Shown here in pieces: positions 18,101-27,486 of a DNA stretch of 64,000 nucleotides. The notes beneath the pieces were generated by a model. That model searched no databases. It had not been told where the DNA came from and was given only the letters and a program-made list of their open reading frames with translations. Made by a program: the position numbers and the translations under genes. Each line of letters begins with the position of its first letter. Position 1 is the stretch's first letter. Origin of the DNA: Bacteroidales bacterium (GTDB taxonomy: Bacteria > Bacteroidota > Bacteroidia > Bacteroidales > UBA1715); NCBI GenBank assembly GCA_016714605.1, contig JADKDL010000011.1, positions 104,950 to 168,949 of the forward strand, written 5' to 3'.

Positions 18101-20094
18101 TTATTTCTTGACGACGATGTTGATGATGGTCCCGCCGAGACTTGATTTTATATTGGCTACTCCCGAAATGGCGCGGCTGCGTTCGATAATATTGTGCAGA
18201 CCAAATGCTTTGCCGTTTTGCAGCGTTTTGGCGACGTCGAAGCCCCTGCCGTTGTCTTTGACTTCAATGTGAACATTTTGGGCATCTTCCGTAATCGTGA
18301 TCTTGCCTGCGATGGCTTGGCTGTATTTTACCATATTGGTGACAGCCTCTTGGAGGATTCTATATATCTGGAGTTCGTGGGCACGAGACAAACTATTGTT
18401 GTAATTGATATCCGCTGTCAGTATAAAATTATTGTGCTGCTGAACTCTTTCCACCATCTGTTCTATGGTAATCTGAAGCCCCACATTGTCGAATAACACT
18501 GGGCTCAAGCTGCGTGTGATGGACCGAATTTCTTCCAATATATCGTCCACTCTCTCCTGCAATCCTCCCGAATTGTTGTCGATGGATTTTTTAAGGCTGA
18601 TCAATTCATGGCTGACACTGTCGTGGAGGTCGGCTGCTATGCGCTTGCGGTCTTCTTCAGTTTGTTGCAACAGCTGTTGGCTAAAATTCAACTGGGAAGA
18701 ATTTTGCTGTTTTAACTCGAATTTCTGTTGTTTTTGTTGGTAAAATAAAAATCCTAGCAATAACAAGCAAAGTGCCGACATCAGAAATGCGATATAGAAG
18801 TTTTTCATGGAAATGGTGGTTTGTTGCAAAATGATTTGTTGCTGCTTTTTCTCAGAATCGTATTTGGCTTGGAGGTCAAAGAGTTTGCCCTTTGCGTTGT
18901 TGGCTTGGATTGAATCGTTTAGACTCATTAGTTTTTCATTATAAAATAATGCTTGACGTAGATTGCCTTTTGTCTTGGCATTTTGGCTCAATAGATCATA
19001 ATAATATTTAGCAGTTACAAATATTTTGTATCGCTCCATATCTGCTGCTAAGCGTGCTATTTTAGATTCGTTGCTAAGTGTTTTGTACTTCTCAAAATGG
19101 CACATTTCTCTGTAAACACCTATGTGTTCTTCATATTCTTGCCTTATGGCTATTTTGTTTATTTCAATACATTTTTCTAAGAAATAATATGCGCTGTCAA
19201 TCTCGTGGAGAATGATACATTTTGGACGCCGGCACCCATTACTTGAAAAGAAAGTCGGTTGTTCTTTTCGGGCATGTCATTAAATGCTGAGGTTATGGCG
19301 TTGACATCTTGGACAAAATTTGAGGAATTATTGGTCTCGGTAAAGGAAAAATAAGCTTTTTTGAGTCGATATTTGAGCGCATTTTTCAAATTATTGTCCG
19401 ATACAGCTATTGCTATAGCCTTATTGGTATAATAATGAAAATAATAGCTGCTATGGAGAGCTGAATAACAGTTGGCTATATTTACATAAGTGGTACTGAT
19501 ATTGTCACGATCGTTTAGTTTTTCGTAAAATTCAACAGCCCTTAGGTAATAAGCTATAGCCAATTCATATTGGTTTTCCATGAAAGCAATATTGCCCAAA
19601 AGCATATAACAAGAAGGCAAGTTTTTGGTAAAATTAATCGTATCAGCAGCTTCTGTTGCCTTCAAAAGCCACACTTTGGCTTCAGGATTATTGCCCAAGA
19701 AATAATATTGATTGCCAATAGTAAATTTTAGATAGTCCAGATGTTTCTGGTTTTGGACGTTTTCTGGGGTAATTTTCATACACTCGAGACAGGTACGCAA
19801 CAAAAAACTATCCGTAACCTCGAGGCCGTTAACAGTACTTGCATAGCTTTTTAGCAATCCAAGATAACGGTTTGTATTGTTTGCCGCTACGTTTGAACTA
19901 TAATATTTTACAAAGGTATCCAAATAGCCTGTAGTAGTCCGATCGTTATAATTCTGCTCATTATCAAGCCAATAACTCGTTACATCTTGTACAACTGGTT
20001 GATTATCTGTCGATTGAGGGGATTTACTGTTGCAACCATATAAGAGCATTGATGCCCAATAAACCAAGAATATTTTATCAAACCATATTTTCAT
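18101..20094 (-). pseudogene. TPR-lipoprotein sensor histidine kinase (HisKA_3 type), one frameshift
   Basis: The product begins at 20094 with a lipoprotein-like signal (SMLLYGC) and TPR repeats. It then has one membrane helix (NFYIAFLMSALCLLLLGFLF), a coiled coil, the dimerisation/phospho-acceptor box DRKRIAADLHDSVSHEL and a HATPase domain (NMVKYSQA, DNGRGFD, GLHNIIERS). The frame breaks near 19222 at a four-base A/T run; reading on in the next frame gives IILHEIDSAYYFLEKC and joins the kinase half without loss. Without the indel the protein would be about 660 residues. The partner regulator is probably the LuxR-type protein at 20701. Confidence 0.85.
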
Positions 20095-20144
20095 ACCTCA
20101 AAATTATTTTAATTAATCGATACTAGGTTCATTGTGAAAAAATA

Positions 20145-20162
20145 AATAGGGTTAACCCTATT
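20145..20162. promoter_or_regulatory. Perfect 18-bp palindrome in the divergent promoter region
   Basis: AATAGGGTTAACCCTATT is its own reverse complement. It lies 51 bases upstream of the kinase start (minus strand) and 57 bases upstream of the plus-strand gene at 20219, the right place for an operator serving both. The LuxR/NarL-type regulator encoded at 20701 would be the natural candidate to bind it. Confidence 0.5.
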
Positions 20163-20218
20163 GATTGGTATGACATATGTTAGTAATATTGTGGTGAATA
20201 TTTCAAATAACTAAACTT

Positions 20219-20554
20219 ATGGAAAATGCAGTAAAATATTATTCGGAGAATAATGCCGATGAGGCAATACTATTGTGGAATGAGTCTGGCCATACCCTAT
20301 CCTCTAGCTGGACACTGAGCAAAGGAGATCAAAACTGTGGAATTTTCACCTCAGATCGATTAAGTCACTTTGAGATAGTATGCCCTCCCAATTTTCAATT
20401 TGGTCACCTATTGAATACTGAAGCCCTTTTGCAAGAACAAAATCAAGTTATCTTGCTCATACAGAAGATTTGTGAGCAATGGGCAAAAACAGGCAATATT
20501 GGCGACATCACGGACTTTCCTATCTTTGGAAGCAGTGAGTGTACTTTGGGATAA
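20219..20554 (+). CDS. Hypothetical protein between kinase and regulator
   Basis: 111 residues, no signal peptide or membrane helix, no domain I recognise. The middle reads WTLSKGDQNCGIFTSDRLSH. It is acidic and ends with a Cys (SSECTLG). It starts 57 bases after the palindrome and is followed 146 bases later by the response regulator. Its place inside the two-component locus hints at a connected role. Confidence 0.6.
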   Translation: MENAVKYYSENNADEAILLWNESGHTLSSSWTLSKGDQNCGIFTSDRLSHFEIVCPPNFQFGHLLNTEALLQEQNQVILLIQKICEQWAKTGNIGDITDFPIFGSSECTLG

Positions 20555-20700
20555 AACTTGATTTTTTTTCAAAGAGAATTAGGTGAGAGATTAATTAAAT
20601 AAACGATAGACAATATTTTATAATAAGATTTCGGATTAAAACGAATTTTATCAAGCAGTAATACAATTTAAAAAACAAAGCAGTAACTTTAATAAAAAAC

Positions 20701-21318
20701 ATGCATTTTATCATCGCTGACGATCACCCATTCACACTTCAGGGGACCAAAGCCTATGTAGAAAGCCTAGGCTATGTAGTTCTGGATACCGCATTAAATG
20801 GCAGAGATGCTTATGTTCAAATAAGAAAGTTGAAACCTGAAATAGCCATCCTTGATATCAGTATGCCCGAGATGAACGGTTTGGATATCCTAGAAAAAGT
20901 AAGTGAAGAAATGCTACCAGTGAAAGTAATTTTTATCACTACGCATAGAGAAATGAGCCTCTACAAAAAGGCGAGCGAACTTGGGATTTGGGGGTATATT
21001 CTTAAAAATTATGCAGATCAAGAGTTAAAAGATTGTATCACCGATGTAATCAATGGCATCCGCTATATGAGTCCACACCTAACCCAAGACCTAGCCATCG
21101 ACCGACAGTATATCAAAAACGAAGCCATCAGTAAGTTAAATTTTATAGAAAATCGGGTATTGCAATTGATAGCGCGACAAAAAACTACCAAACAAATAGC
21201 GGAATTGCTCTTTCTTTCTGAAAAAACGGTAGAGGCTCATAGATCGTCCATCATCCAAAAACTAGGGCTGCCCCACGAAAAAAATGCCTTGATGAAATGG
21301 GCTATTAATTTTGAATAA
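20701..21318 (+). CDS. LuxR/NarL-type response regulator
   Basis: 205 residues: a receiver domain with the acidic pair at D7/D8, phospho-acceptor D52 in AILDISMPEMNGLD, the T of FITTHRE and the K of YILKNY. A C-terminal LuxR-type HTH follows (LIARQKTTKQIAELLFLSEK and TVEAHRSSIIQKLG). It should be phosphorylated by the HisKA_3 kinase on the opposite strand and bind DNA as a dimer. Both genes are enclosed by structured repeats A and B. Confidence 0.93.
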   Translation: MHFIIADDHPFTLQGTKAYVESLGYVVLDTALNGRDAYVQIRKLKPEIAILDISMPEMNGLDILEKVSEEMLPVKVIFITTHREMSLYKKASELGIWGYILKNYADQELKDCITDVINGIRYMSPHLTQDLAIDRQYIKNEAISKLNFIENRVLQLIARQKTTKQIAELLFLSEKTVEAHRSSIIQKLGLPHEKNALMKWAINFE

Positions 21319-21399
21319 GGAGGAATGGAGAATGAAATTTAAATATTAGCGGGATACTACAGCTATTGAATAAAAGTTTTTTTTAAAATATTTTCCGAT

Positions 21400-21567
21400 A
21401 TGAAAACTAAATCCAAAGAATTAGATGTAGATTTTATTGGTGGACAAGATAAACCCCTGACTAAAGAAGAACAATCTACTATTAGTACTTTTATTAAAAA
21501 ACTAAAAGAGGAACAAAATAAAAGTAGCAAACGAAAGTCTTTAAAAACAGACAAAGAACTAGCTTAA
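21400..21567 (+). CDS. Small basic protein, 55 residues
   Basis: ATG at 21400, stop at 21565-21567. The sequence runs MKTKSKELDVDFIGGQDKPL, then TKEEQSTISTFIKKLKEEQN, then a Lys/Ser-rich tail. The DVDFIGGQ..LTKEE opening is a pattern I have seen in short Bacteroidota proteins that resemble antitoxins, but no toxin gene follows here. It sits between the response regulator and structured repeat B. Confidence 0.5.
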   Translation: MKTKSKELDVDFIGGQDKPLTKEEQSTISTFIKKLKEEQNKSSKRKSLKTDKELA

Positions 21568-21701
21568 TAGCACTACTCCATGCGTTGTTTGCTAAAAGTG
21601 GGACTGAATTGATAATTTATGCATTATAAATTTTATCAAGCTTGTAAATAAAAATCCACTCGAAATCTTCTTCCTATCCCCACTAGTTGCCTCCATGTTC
21701 T

Positions 21702-21837
21702 GTGCGCCAAGAATGGTAGTGGTCTGTCCATAAAAAAGCCTCAACGGGCATGGACAGAGTCTCGAATCGATTTCGTCTCGAGAGATACGAGACGGCACCC
21801 ACGAACAGTCTGGTCCTCGCGTAGCGAGGAGGCGCCC
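21702..21837 (+). repeat. GC-rich structured repeat, copy B
   Basis: Second copy of the element at 17933. GCGCC (21704-21708) pairs with GGCGC (21831-21835). The stem that reads CTGACCATC/GATGGTCAG in copy A reads CTGTCCAT/ATGGACAG here (21724-21731, 21750-21757), so a base pair has changed on both sides. GTCTCG pairs with CGAGAC (21759-21764, 21788-21793) and CCTCGC with GCGAGG. Loop sequences differ while the flanking blocks are conserved. Confidence 0.65.
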
Positions 21838-21863
21838 CTAAAAATAAACTTCTCGCTATCTTA

Positions 21864-21892
21864 TTTTGTATGCTTGTAAAGTCGTACTTTCG
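21864..21892 (+). promoter_or_regulatory. Possible promoter of the AlaDH-like gene
   Basis: TTTTG at 21864-21868 and TACTTTCG at 21885-21892 resemble the Bacteroidota -33 TTTG and -7 TAnnTTTG boxes, with a short spacer of 16. If real, transcription starts after 21890, which rules out the upstream start at 21870 and supports the ATG at 21909. Confidence 0.35.
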
Positions 21893-21908
21893 TGGTAAAA
21901 TTGAGGGA

Positions 21909-23147
21909 ATGGATAAGATATTATTGGGTTTAATACGCGAAGAGAAAGTGCCTCGTGACTCGAGGGTGGCCTTGACACCAGTGCAGTGTAGGGAAATTTT
22001 GGATCATGGTGTTTTCGATATCGTGGTTCAATCGTGTGCCCATAGATGCTATCGAGACGAAGAATATAGGGCTTTTGGGGTGCAAGTTTTGGATGATTTG
22101 GATATGTGTTCGGTCTTGATTGGCATCAAGGAAGTTCCCGTGGAGTTTATCCTCCAGGACAAGGTTTATTTTATATTTTCGCATACCATAAAAAAGCAAA
22201 GCCACAATCGCAAATTGCTACAAAGGATGCTTGAGTACCACAATCACTTGATAGATTATGAAGTAGTGGTGGATGACAAAGGTGAGCGACTTATTGCTTT
22301 TGGGCATTTTGCAGGCATGGTTGGAGCGCATAATGCCATATGGACATTCGGCCAACGTACGGGCCAATACGCTATGCGAAGGATGTATGAGGCGAGAGAT
22401 TATGCGGAGATGCGAGCCGAATATTCCAACCTAAAACTGCCAAAAATGAAAGTGATCTTGACAGGTGACGGTCGAGTATCGACAGGCGCCGTTGGGGTGC
22501 TAGAAGACATGGGGCTAAGGCGAGTGAGTCCCGAAGAATTCCTCAAGAAGGAGTTCGATGATGCTGTATTCACGCAATTGACTCCGATGGAATACGTCAA
22601 AAAGTTGGATGGTACGGATTTTCAATTGGAGGATTATTACAATCATCCTGAGGCATTTAGGATGGAATGTGGACCTTATTTGAAAGCTGGAGATATCTTC
22701 ATCAACGGCATTTATTGGGACACCAGATACCCTCCTTTTTTTGAAATAGAGGACATGGGCAAAGCTGCTTTTCACGTAAAGGTTATAGCAGATATCACCT
22801 GTGATATAGGCCCCGATGCATCTATCCCATCTACAATAAAAGCCTCGACGATAGCCGATCCAATATTTGGATTTGATCCAAAGACAGGATCTGAAACTGA
22901 ACCATTTGCAGAGGGGGCTATCACAATGATGACGATCGACAATTTGCCCAATGAACTGCCTAGGGATGCAAGTGAAGCTTTTGGACAAAAATTCATGCAA
23001 TATCTTTTGCCCGAAATACCCAAGAGGGGCAATTCCCCGATCCTGCAAAGAGCCACTATTGCCAAGAATGGTCAACTAGGTCCTAGATTCGAGTATTTAG
23101 CAGATTTCGTGGAACAAGAACATCATGCCTTGTCGATGGATAAATAG
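21909..23147 (+). CDS. Alanine dehydrogenase/saccharopine dehydrogenase-like oxidoreductase
   Basis: 412 residues from the ATG at 21909. The N-terminal AlaDH/PNT domain is clear (LLGLIREEKVPRDSRVALTP, then IGIKEVP and YFIFSHTIKKQ). The Rossmann part is LTGDGRVSTGAVGVLEDMG, where the usual GxGxxG is altered to GDGRVSTG. The pattern HVKVIADITCDIGPDASIP with STIKASTIADP matches fungal-type, lysine-forming saccharopine dehydrogenases and their bacterial relatives. It should catalyse NAD(P)-dependent oxidation of an amino-acid derivative; substrate uncertain. Its 3' end overlaps riboflavin synthase by 25 bases, tail to tail. Confidence 0.8.
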   Translation: MDKILLGLIREEKVPRDSRVALTPVQCREILDHGVFDIVVQSCAHRCYRDEEYRAFGVQVLDDLDMCSVLIGIKEVPVEFILQDKVYFIFSHTIKKQSHNRKLLQRMLEYHNHLIDYEVVVDDKGERLIAFGHFAGMVGAHNAIWTFGQRTGQYAMRRMYEARDYAEMRAEYSNLKLPKMKVILTGDGRVSTGAVGVLEDMGLRRVSPEEFLKKEFDDAVFTQLTPMEYVKKLDGTDFQLEDYYNHPEAFRMECGPYLKAGDIFINGIYWDTRYPPFFEIEDMGKAAFHVKVIADITCDIGPDASIPSTIKASTIADPIFGFDPKTGSETEPFAEGAITMMTIDNLPNELPRDASEAFGQKFMQYLLPEIPKRGNSPILQRATIAKNGQLGPRFEYLADFVEQEHHALSMDK

Positions 23148-23728
23148 GCCTGTAAGTGCTTTTGGATGTATTTGCCGATGATGTCAAATTCTAAATTGAC
23201 ATGGTCGCCGACCTTGATATTATTAAGATTCGTATGTTCGAAAGTATAAGGAATGATCGTGGTTTTGAATTGTTGGTCATTAAGCTCCATTACGGTCAAG
23301 CTGATCCCATTGATGGCGATAGAACCTTTGGATACGATAAGAGGACTAAACTCGGAGGGAAATCGCCAAGTAAATACCCAATTGTCTCCTAGGTTTTCGA
23401 TTGCAACACACGCTCCTACCCCATCCACGTGTCCCTGCACCATATGACCGTCTAACAGTTGGTGCGCTTGCATCGCAAGTTCAAGATTTATCGATTGGCC
23501 CATGGCCCAAGACCTCAGGGTCGTTTTGTCCAAGGTCTCCTGAACAGCGACTACGCTATATGAATTTCCATCGATCTCAGTAACCGTAAGACAAACGCCG
23601 TCGTGAGAAACGCTTTGGTCGATATGGAGTTCTGTCGCCAACTCGGACGACAATTTAAAAAACATATTGCTGCCTTGTCTTTTAGCCTCCATCAGCGTGG
23701 CTTGATGTTTTATAATCCCGGTAAACAC
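23123..23728 (-). CDS. ribE: Riboflavin synthase, alpha chain
   Basis: 201 residues. The MFTGIIKHQATL start, the duplicated lumazine-binding halves (first with SHDGVCLTVTEI, second with SIAINGISLTVMEL) and GHMVQGHVDGVG are diagnostic. It converts two 6,7-dimethyl-8-ribityllumazine molecules into riboflavin plus a pyrimidine. The motif Cys of GVCLTV is present. It starts 4 bases after the end of the T9SS-protein gene on the same strand, so the two share a transcript although they are unrelated in function. Confidence 0.95.
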   Translation of the reverse strand: MFTGIIKHQATLMEAKRQGSNMFFKLSSELATELHIDQSVSHDGVCLTVTEIDGNSYSVVAVQETLDKTTLRSWAMGQSINLELAMQAHQLLDGHMVQGHVDGVGACVAIENLGDNWVFTWRFPSEFSPLIVSKGSIAINGISLTVMELNDQQFKTTIIPYTFEHTNLNNIKVGDHVNLEFDIIGKYIQKHLQAYLSIDKA

Positions 23729-23732
23729 GACG

Positions 23733-26462
23733 TTATTTTATCAATTGAATGAAACCTTTCAAATTGCCAGCGGTGATATTTCCGCGGCTATCTTTTTTAA
23801 ATACTTTTCCGATATAATAGTAAGTTGCAGCAGGGAGGGACGTTCCATTGGATGTACTTCCACTCCACAATATTTGAGGATCGGTCGTTTCAAACACCTT
23901 GTTTCCCCACTTATTGAATATAACAAATTCAATGCTTTCGACATTGGTATTTCTCCTAGGGAGGAATACATCATTTTGGCCATCGCCATTGGGCGAAAAG
24001 GCATTAGGAAGCACATATTCTTGGCAATCTTCGACGCAAATACCCACTTGTTGTGATTGCTCATTGAGCAGAGAATCAACCGCGCGCACTTGGTAGCATC
24101 CAGTCAGATTTGTATTCAAAAAATGCTTGTAAACGAATCGCTGATTGGCGTAAACACTATCGAGCAAAGTCCAATCTTGTTGAACATTTTCCCTAAAATA
24201 AATCCTAAAATAGTAGGCATTCCGCTGGTTGGAACAAGTAGCCACATAGTCCCATTTTAAGATATTAAATCCAAAATCATTAGAAGACAAATTGGGATTG
24301 AGGCATTGGTTATCTATGCTCAATGCTACTGGGCAAGGCGGTACCGTATCCTTAGGAGTAGCACATTTCTCCTGAGAATAATTGACCAAAGTATCTGCCC
24401 AGCCGACAGAATTGTATTTGCCGATGGTCTTAATTTTATAACAATATTCTTTGCCATTTTCTAATGGTTCATCGATCCATTGACCAGTTATAGAGCTTCC
24501 AATCGAATCAAAAACACCCGTCAATTCGTTTTTTCGATAAAAAATAAACTTAAAATTGTCCCAAGGCACAGAAAATTGAGCACCCAAAGTAACCCTCTGA
24601 TCCGAATGGGTGGTCACCAAGAATACCGACGAAGCTTGCTCCGACGATCCGTAAAATTGTACAGATGCACTATGCGAAAAATGAATTTCATACGTGTAAG
24701 GACGATCTCTGGTATTGATCAGGTCATCCACCCAGACGCCATCCACCATAGCATGATAAGATGCATACGTAAATATCGCCCCAGGAAGCGCGTCAACCGA
24801 AGTGGGGTTTATTCCATCGCCGCGGAATATTTGAATCGTATAAGGAGGCGGAAATTGTATCGTATCGAGGTCTGGGACCCTAGGCTTTTTCCACCGAAGC
24901 GTTATTTGCCCACTTATAGCGTCTGTTTTATCGACAGTGACCTGAGTGATGATTGGCAGGTCAAGATTCACCAGAAGGCAGGATTCGAGGCTTGGGAGCG
25001 ATTCTATGACATTGAATGGGAATCCCGCAGGCGTATTTTTTGAGAACTGTGCCAGTATTCGATAACAATAGGTTTTTCCCTTCTCAATGGTGGTGTCGAG
25101 GAACTGGTATCGATTGCCATCGTTCGTTTTCACGAGGGAGGCAATTTTGGTATAGCCCTTGCCCTCCAATCCAGGCGTACAAGTGTCCGCCAAAAAATTG
25201 TTCGATCCAATCCGTCGATACACATTGAATCCCTTAAAGTATTGATCCTCAGTGTTTTGACAGGCGTAGGGGTATTCCCACTTTATCATGGCATCCTCTC
25301 CTTGCTTCTCGACGGTCACCTGCTCGGGTGGAGGCCCAACGACCTTGACCCTTAAGTTCTTCAAAAAGGCCAGTCCCGTCGTATCAAAAAAATTATCCTC
25401 AGCCTTGAAAATCAAGTTGTAGTATTCTCTTGCGATGGCATTGCAGCTAGGTGTCCACCGAAAAATGCCTGGTACCACAGGCGTATTAAATCCTCCAGGT
25501 ACATTGAATACAGCAGGGTTTGGAGTCATTTGGAATGGTGCTCCCAAAGCCGTCAATTTTACCTTTTGTCGCAACGAAACCGCATCGGGATCGTCCGCTG
25601 AGACCGTGATGTCATATGGATATCCCGCAATCATACATATAGCGTCTATGGATTGTATCGTGGGAGGCCTATTGTTGCACCCTTTTACCAATATCTGCAT
25701 ATCTCTTAGCACGCTGCTGATCAACACCCCATGCCTGTACTCTGATATCCTTATCGCGATATTGTACTCGCCCTCCAGCTGTGGACTTTGCCACACGATG
25801 TCACCGCTTCGGCTGTCAATCGTGATTTTGTTATTGGGCCCTACCAATATCTGATCGGGGTAAGAATAGTTCGGTACCGCCAGCCCCATCTCCTGCATTG
25901 GCACCACCAAGGCATACGCCAAGCTGTCCCCATCGGGATCAAAAGCATTCGGATTGTGTATGAATTTTTGGCCTACACAAGCGATATCCACGGGTGGCTG
26001 AAGCAATATGCTTGAGTTGTTATACCCAGAGAACTGCGGGTTTAAAAAAGTAAAATTGGTTTCTATATAAAAAACAACATTTTCACTGCTGGGAGGATTG
26101 ACGTTGAGTATGCCGCCATTTCGATTGGGGTCGGTCATGCTGATCGTATAAGTAGCACGCCCAGGATAGGTATGCTCCGCGATATAATAATTGCGCTTCA
26201 CGTCATTCGGAAGTATCTCTCCATTGCCATTGGCCCTAGCGATCATTTGGCGAGACCCGTCTCCCCATTTGATTTCCAAGCTATCTCGGTCCACCGAAAA
26301 GCTACTGGTTTTGGTATAGGTCACGATGGTCGCCCTTAAAGTCAGATCTCCGACCTGCTTTAGGATGATTTCACCCGCGCGATTGTGCGTAGCCCAAGCA
26401 CTGCTGCCACACACCAAAAAAATCAAAAAAGTTCCTAAAAATCTTAACACCATTTGCTGCAA
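23733..26462 (-). CDS. Large secreted protein with T9SS type B sorting domain
   Basis: 909 residues. The signal peptide ends near SAWA. The middle consists of Ig-like/Fn3-like modules (VTVEKQGEDAMIKWEY; ITLRWKKPRVPD). The last roughly 95 residues are the gliding-motility-associated C-terminal domain: YVLPNAFSPNGDGQNDVFLP, FNKWGNKVFE, then a GTSLPAATYYYI block. That domain directs passage through the type IX secretion system and attachment to the surface. About ten Cys residues suggest disulfides. It is probably an adhesin or surface scaffold. The AT-rich gap upstream of 26462 should hold its promoter. Confidence 0.9.
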   Translation of the reverse strand: MQQMVLRFLGTFLIFLVCGSSAWATHNRAGEIILKQVGDLTLRATIVTYTKTSSFSVDRDSLEIKWGDGSRQMIARANGNGEILPNDVKRNYYIAEHTYPGRATYTISMTDPNRNGGILNVNPPSSENVVFYIETNFTFLNPQFSGYNNSSILLQPPVDIACVGQKFIHNPNAFDPDGDSLAYALVVPMQEMGLAVPNYSYPDQILVGPNNKITIDSRSGDIVWQSPQLEGEYNIAIRISEYRHGVLISSVLRDMQILVKGCNNRPPTIQSIDAICMIAGYPYDITVSADDPDAVSLRQKVKLTALGAPFQMTPNPAVFNVPGGFNTPVVPGIFRWTPSCNAIAREYYNLIFKAEDNFFDTTGLAFLKNLRVKVVGPPPEQVTVEKQGEDAMIKWEYPYACQNTEDQYFKGFNVYRRIGSNNFLADTCTPGLEGKGYTKIASLVKTNDGNRYQFLDTTIEKGKTYCYRILAQFSKNTPAGFPFNVIESLPSLESCLLVNLDLPIITQVTVDKTDAISGQITLRWKKPRVPDLDTIQFPPPYTIQIFRGDGINPTSVDALPGAIFTYASYHAMVDGVWVDDLINTRDRPYTYEIHFSHSASVQFYGSSEQASSVFLVTTHSDQRVTLGAQFSVPWDNFKFIFYRKNELTGVFDSIGSSITGQWIDEPLENGKEYCYKIKTIGKYNSVGWADTLVNYSQEKCATPKDTVPPCPVALSIDNQCLNPNLSSNDFGFNILKWDYVATCSNQRNAYYFRIYFRENVQQDWTLLDSVYANQRFVYKHFLNTNLTGCYQVRAVDSLLNEQSQQVGICVEDCQEYVLPNAFSPNGDGQNDVFLPRRNTNVESIEFVIFNKWGNKVFETTDPQILWSGSTSNGTSLPAATYYYIGKVFKKDSRGNITAGNLKGFIQLIK

Positions 26463-26843
26463 CTGGGCTTTAAACGAAAGACTTACATAATTAAAAATAA
26501 TTAATACACAAACTTAATCAAAAATCCAATGACCAATACACCTAACTGTAAAATAATCGAATGAGTTCGTCAAAATTAAACGCACAAATCCTTAAAAAAT
26601 TAGACCTATGCCTTTTCTATCGCTTTTTAAAATACAGTTTTTTGGGGTGTCCCCCTCTTCTCGTCTTTCAGACGAGATCGGGTCGCGGCCTTCACGGGTT
26701 CCGTCACTACGTGACCCAGCTGCGCAGGCCGTTGCGGTCGCTGACACAAAATACAACCAAGTTTTGATTCGTCCGATGGCACTAATTGAAATTTTAGGCA
26801 AAAAGTTAATATTTTTATTCTCAAGTTTAGGTATATTTCAACC
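26463..26843. other. Intergenic region with a GC-rich hairpin cluster
   Basis: The outer parts (26463-26640 and 26760-26843) are AT-rich and would hold the promoters of the divergent T9SS-protein and TfoX-like genes. Just before the TfoX-like start, TATATTTC (26831-26838) resembles a -7 box. The centre is the structured element given separately. No gene seen. Confidence 0.5.
26644..26742 (+). repeat. GC-rich structured element C
   Basis: About 100 bases with three consecutive perfect hairpins of three-base loops: GGGG/CCCC (26644-26647, 26651-26654), CTCGTCT/AGACGAG (26660-26666, 26670-26676) and GTCAC/GTGAC (26703-26707, 26711-26715). The last lies between GGCC blocks that may pair. Its GC content stands out strongly. 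It is not the same sequence as repeats A and B, although the style is similar. It could be a palindromic mobile repeat or a bidirectional terminator-like element. Confidence 0.5.
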
Positions 26844-27209
26844 ATGAAAAAATACGATACAATCCTAGCAGAGAAAGTACGACAGAGGTTGGCTGAACTC
26901 CCCAACATAGTCGAAAAGGAAATGATGGGCGGTCTTGTATTCATGTACAACGACAAGATGTGCCTTGGCATCGTCAAGGACGAACTGATGTGCCGAATAG
27001 ACCCCAAACTCCACGATACTTGCATAGAAAAGCGCGGCTGCCGCACCATGGATTTTACCAATCGCCCTATGATAGGCTATGTCTTAATCGACGAGACGGG
27101 CATGTCAGACTATGCCGACTTTAACTTTTGGATTGGCCTAGCCCTCGACTTCAACAAGGACGCCAAAGCCAGCAAGAAAAAGAAATCGACAAAACAAATT
27201 GCCAAATGA
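26844..27209 (+). CDS. TfoX N-terminal domain protein
   Basis: 121 residues: KEMMGGLVFMYNDKMCLGIV, DELMCRIDP and GCRTMDFTNRPMIGYVLID are the TfoX/Sxy N-terminal domain pattern. The C-terminal TfoX domain is absent and the protein ends in a Lys-rich tail. In Gammaproteobacteria TfoX/Sxy activates competence genes; stand-alone N-terminal domains in Bacteroidota have no settled role. Confidence 0.8.
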   Translation: MKKYDTILAEKVRQRLAELPNIVEKEMMGGLVFMYNDKMCLGIVKDELMCRIDPKLHDTCIEKRGCRTMDFTNRPMIGYVLIDETGMSDYADFNFWIGLALDFNKDAKASKKKKSTKQIAK

Positions 27210-27464
27210 TGGAATTTATATTCATGCAGTCGAATCTTGTGGAGGCGGTGTTATATATTTAAAAAATGAAAAATTTGAATGGATTGTACAAGACTGAACT
27301 TATGAAAGACCTAGCCTTCATTCACTCCATTTCCAAAAGTATTCTTGCAATATCTAGGACCACTTAATCAATTTTCTACACTACAAAAACCCGTCACGTC
27401 GCCTAGCTCAGGACCGAAATCAAGGGGAGGTAAAAAAATGGCATGAAGAATTACCAATAAATGG

Positions 27465-27472
27465 TAACTTTG
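27465..27472 (+). promoter_or_regulatory. -7 box upstream of parDE
   Basis: TAACTTTG fits TAnnTTTG and ends 14 bases before the antitoxin ATG at 27487. No clear TTG lies at the -33 position, so the promoter may be weak or controlled. The leader would be very short. Confidence 0.35.
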
Positions 27473-27486
27473 ATTAAAAAATAAAT

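Noticed and set aside
22515..23075. Minus-strand frame of 186 codons opposite the AlaDH-like gene
   Set aside because: The plus-strand frame has clear family motifs; this one has none.
24480..25043. Plus-strand frame of 187 codons, Arg-rich
   Set aside because: It is antisense to the T9SS surface protein, and the composition is what reverse reading of that gene gives.
27368..27480. Possible small gene on the minus strand upstream of parD
   Set aside because: The open frame runs antisense into the antitoxin gene and has no plausible protein features.
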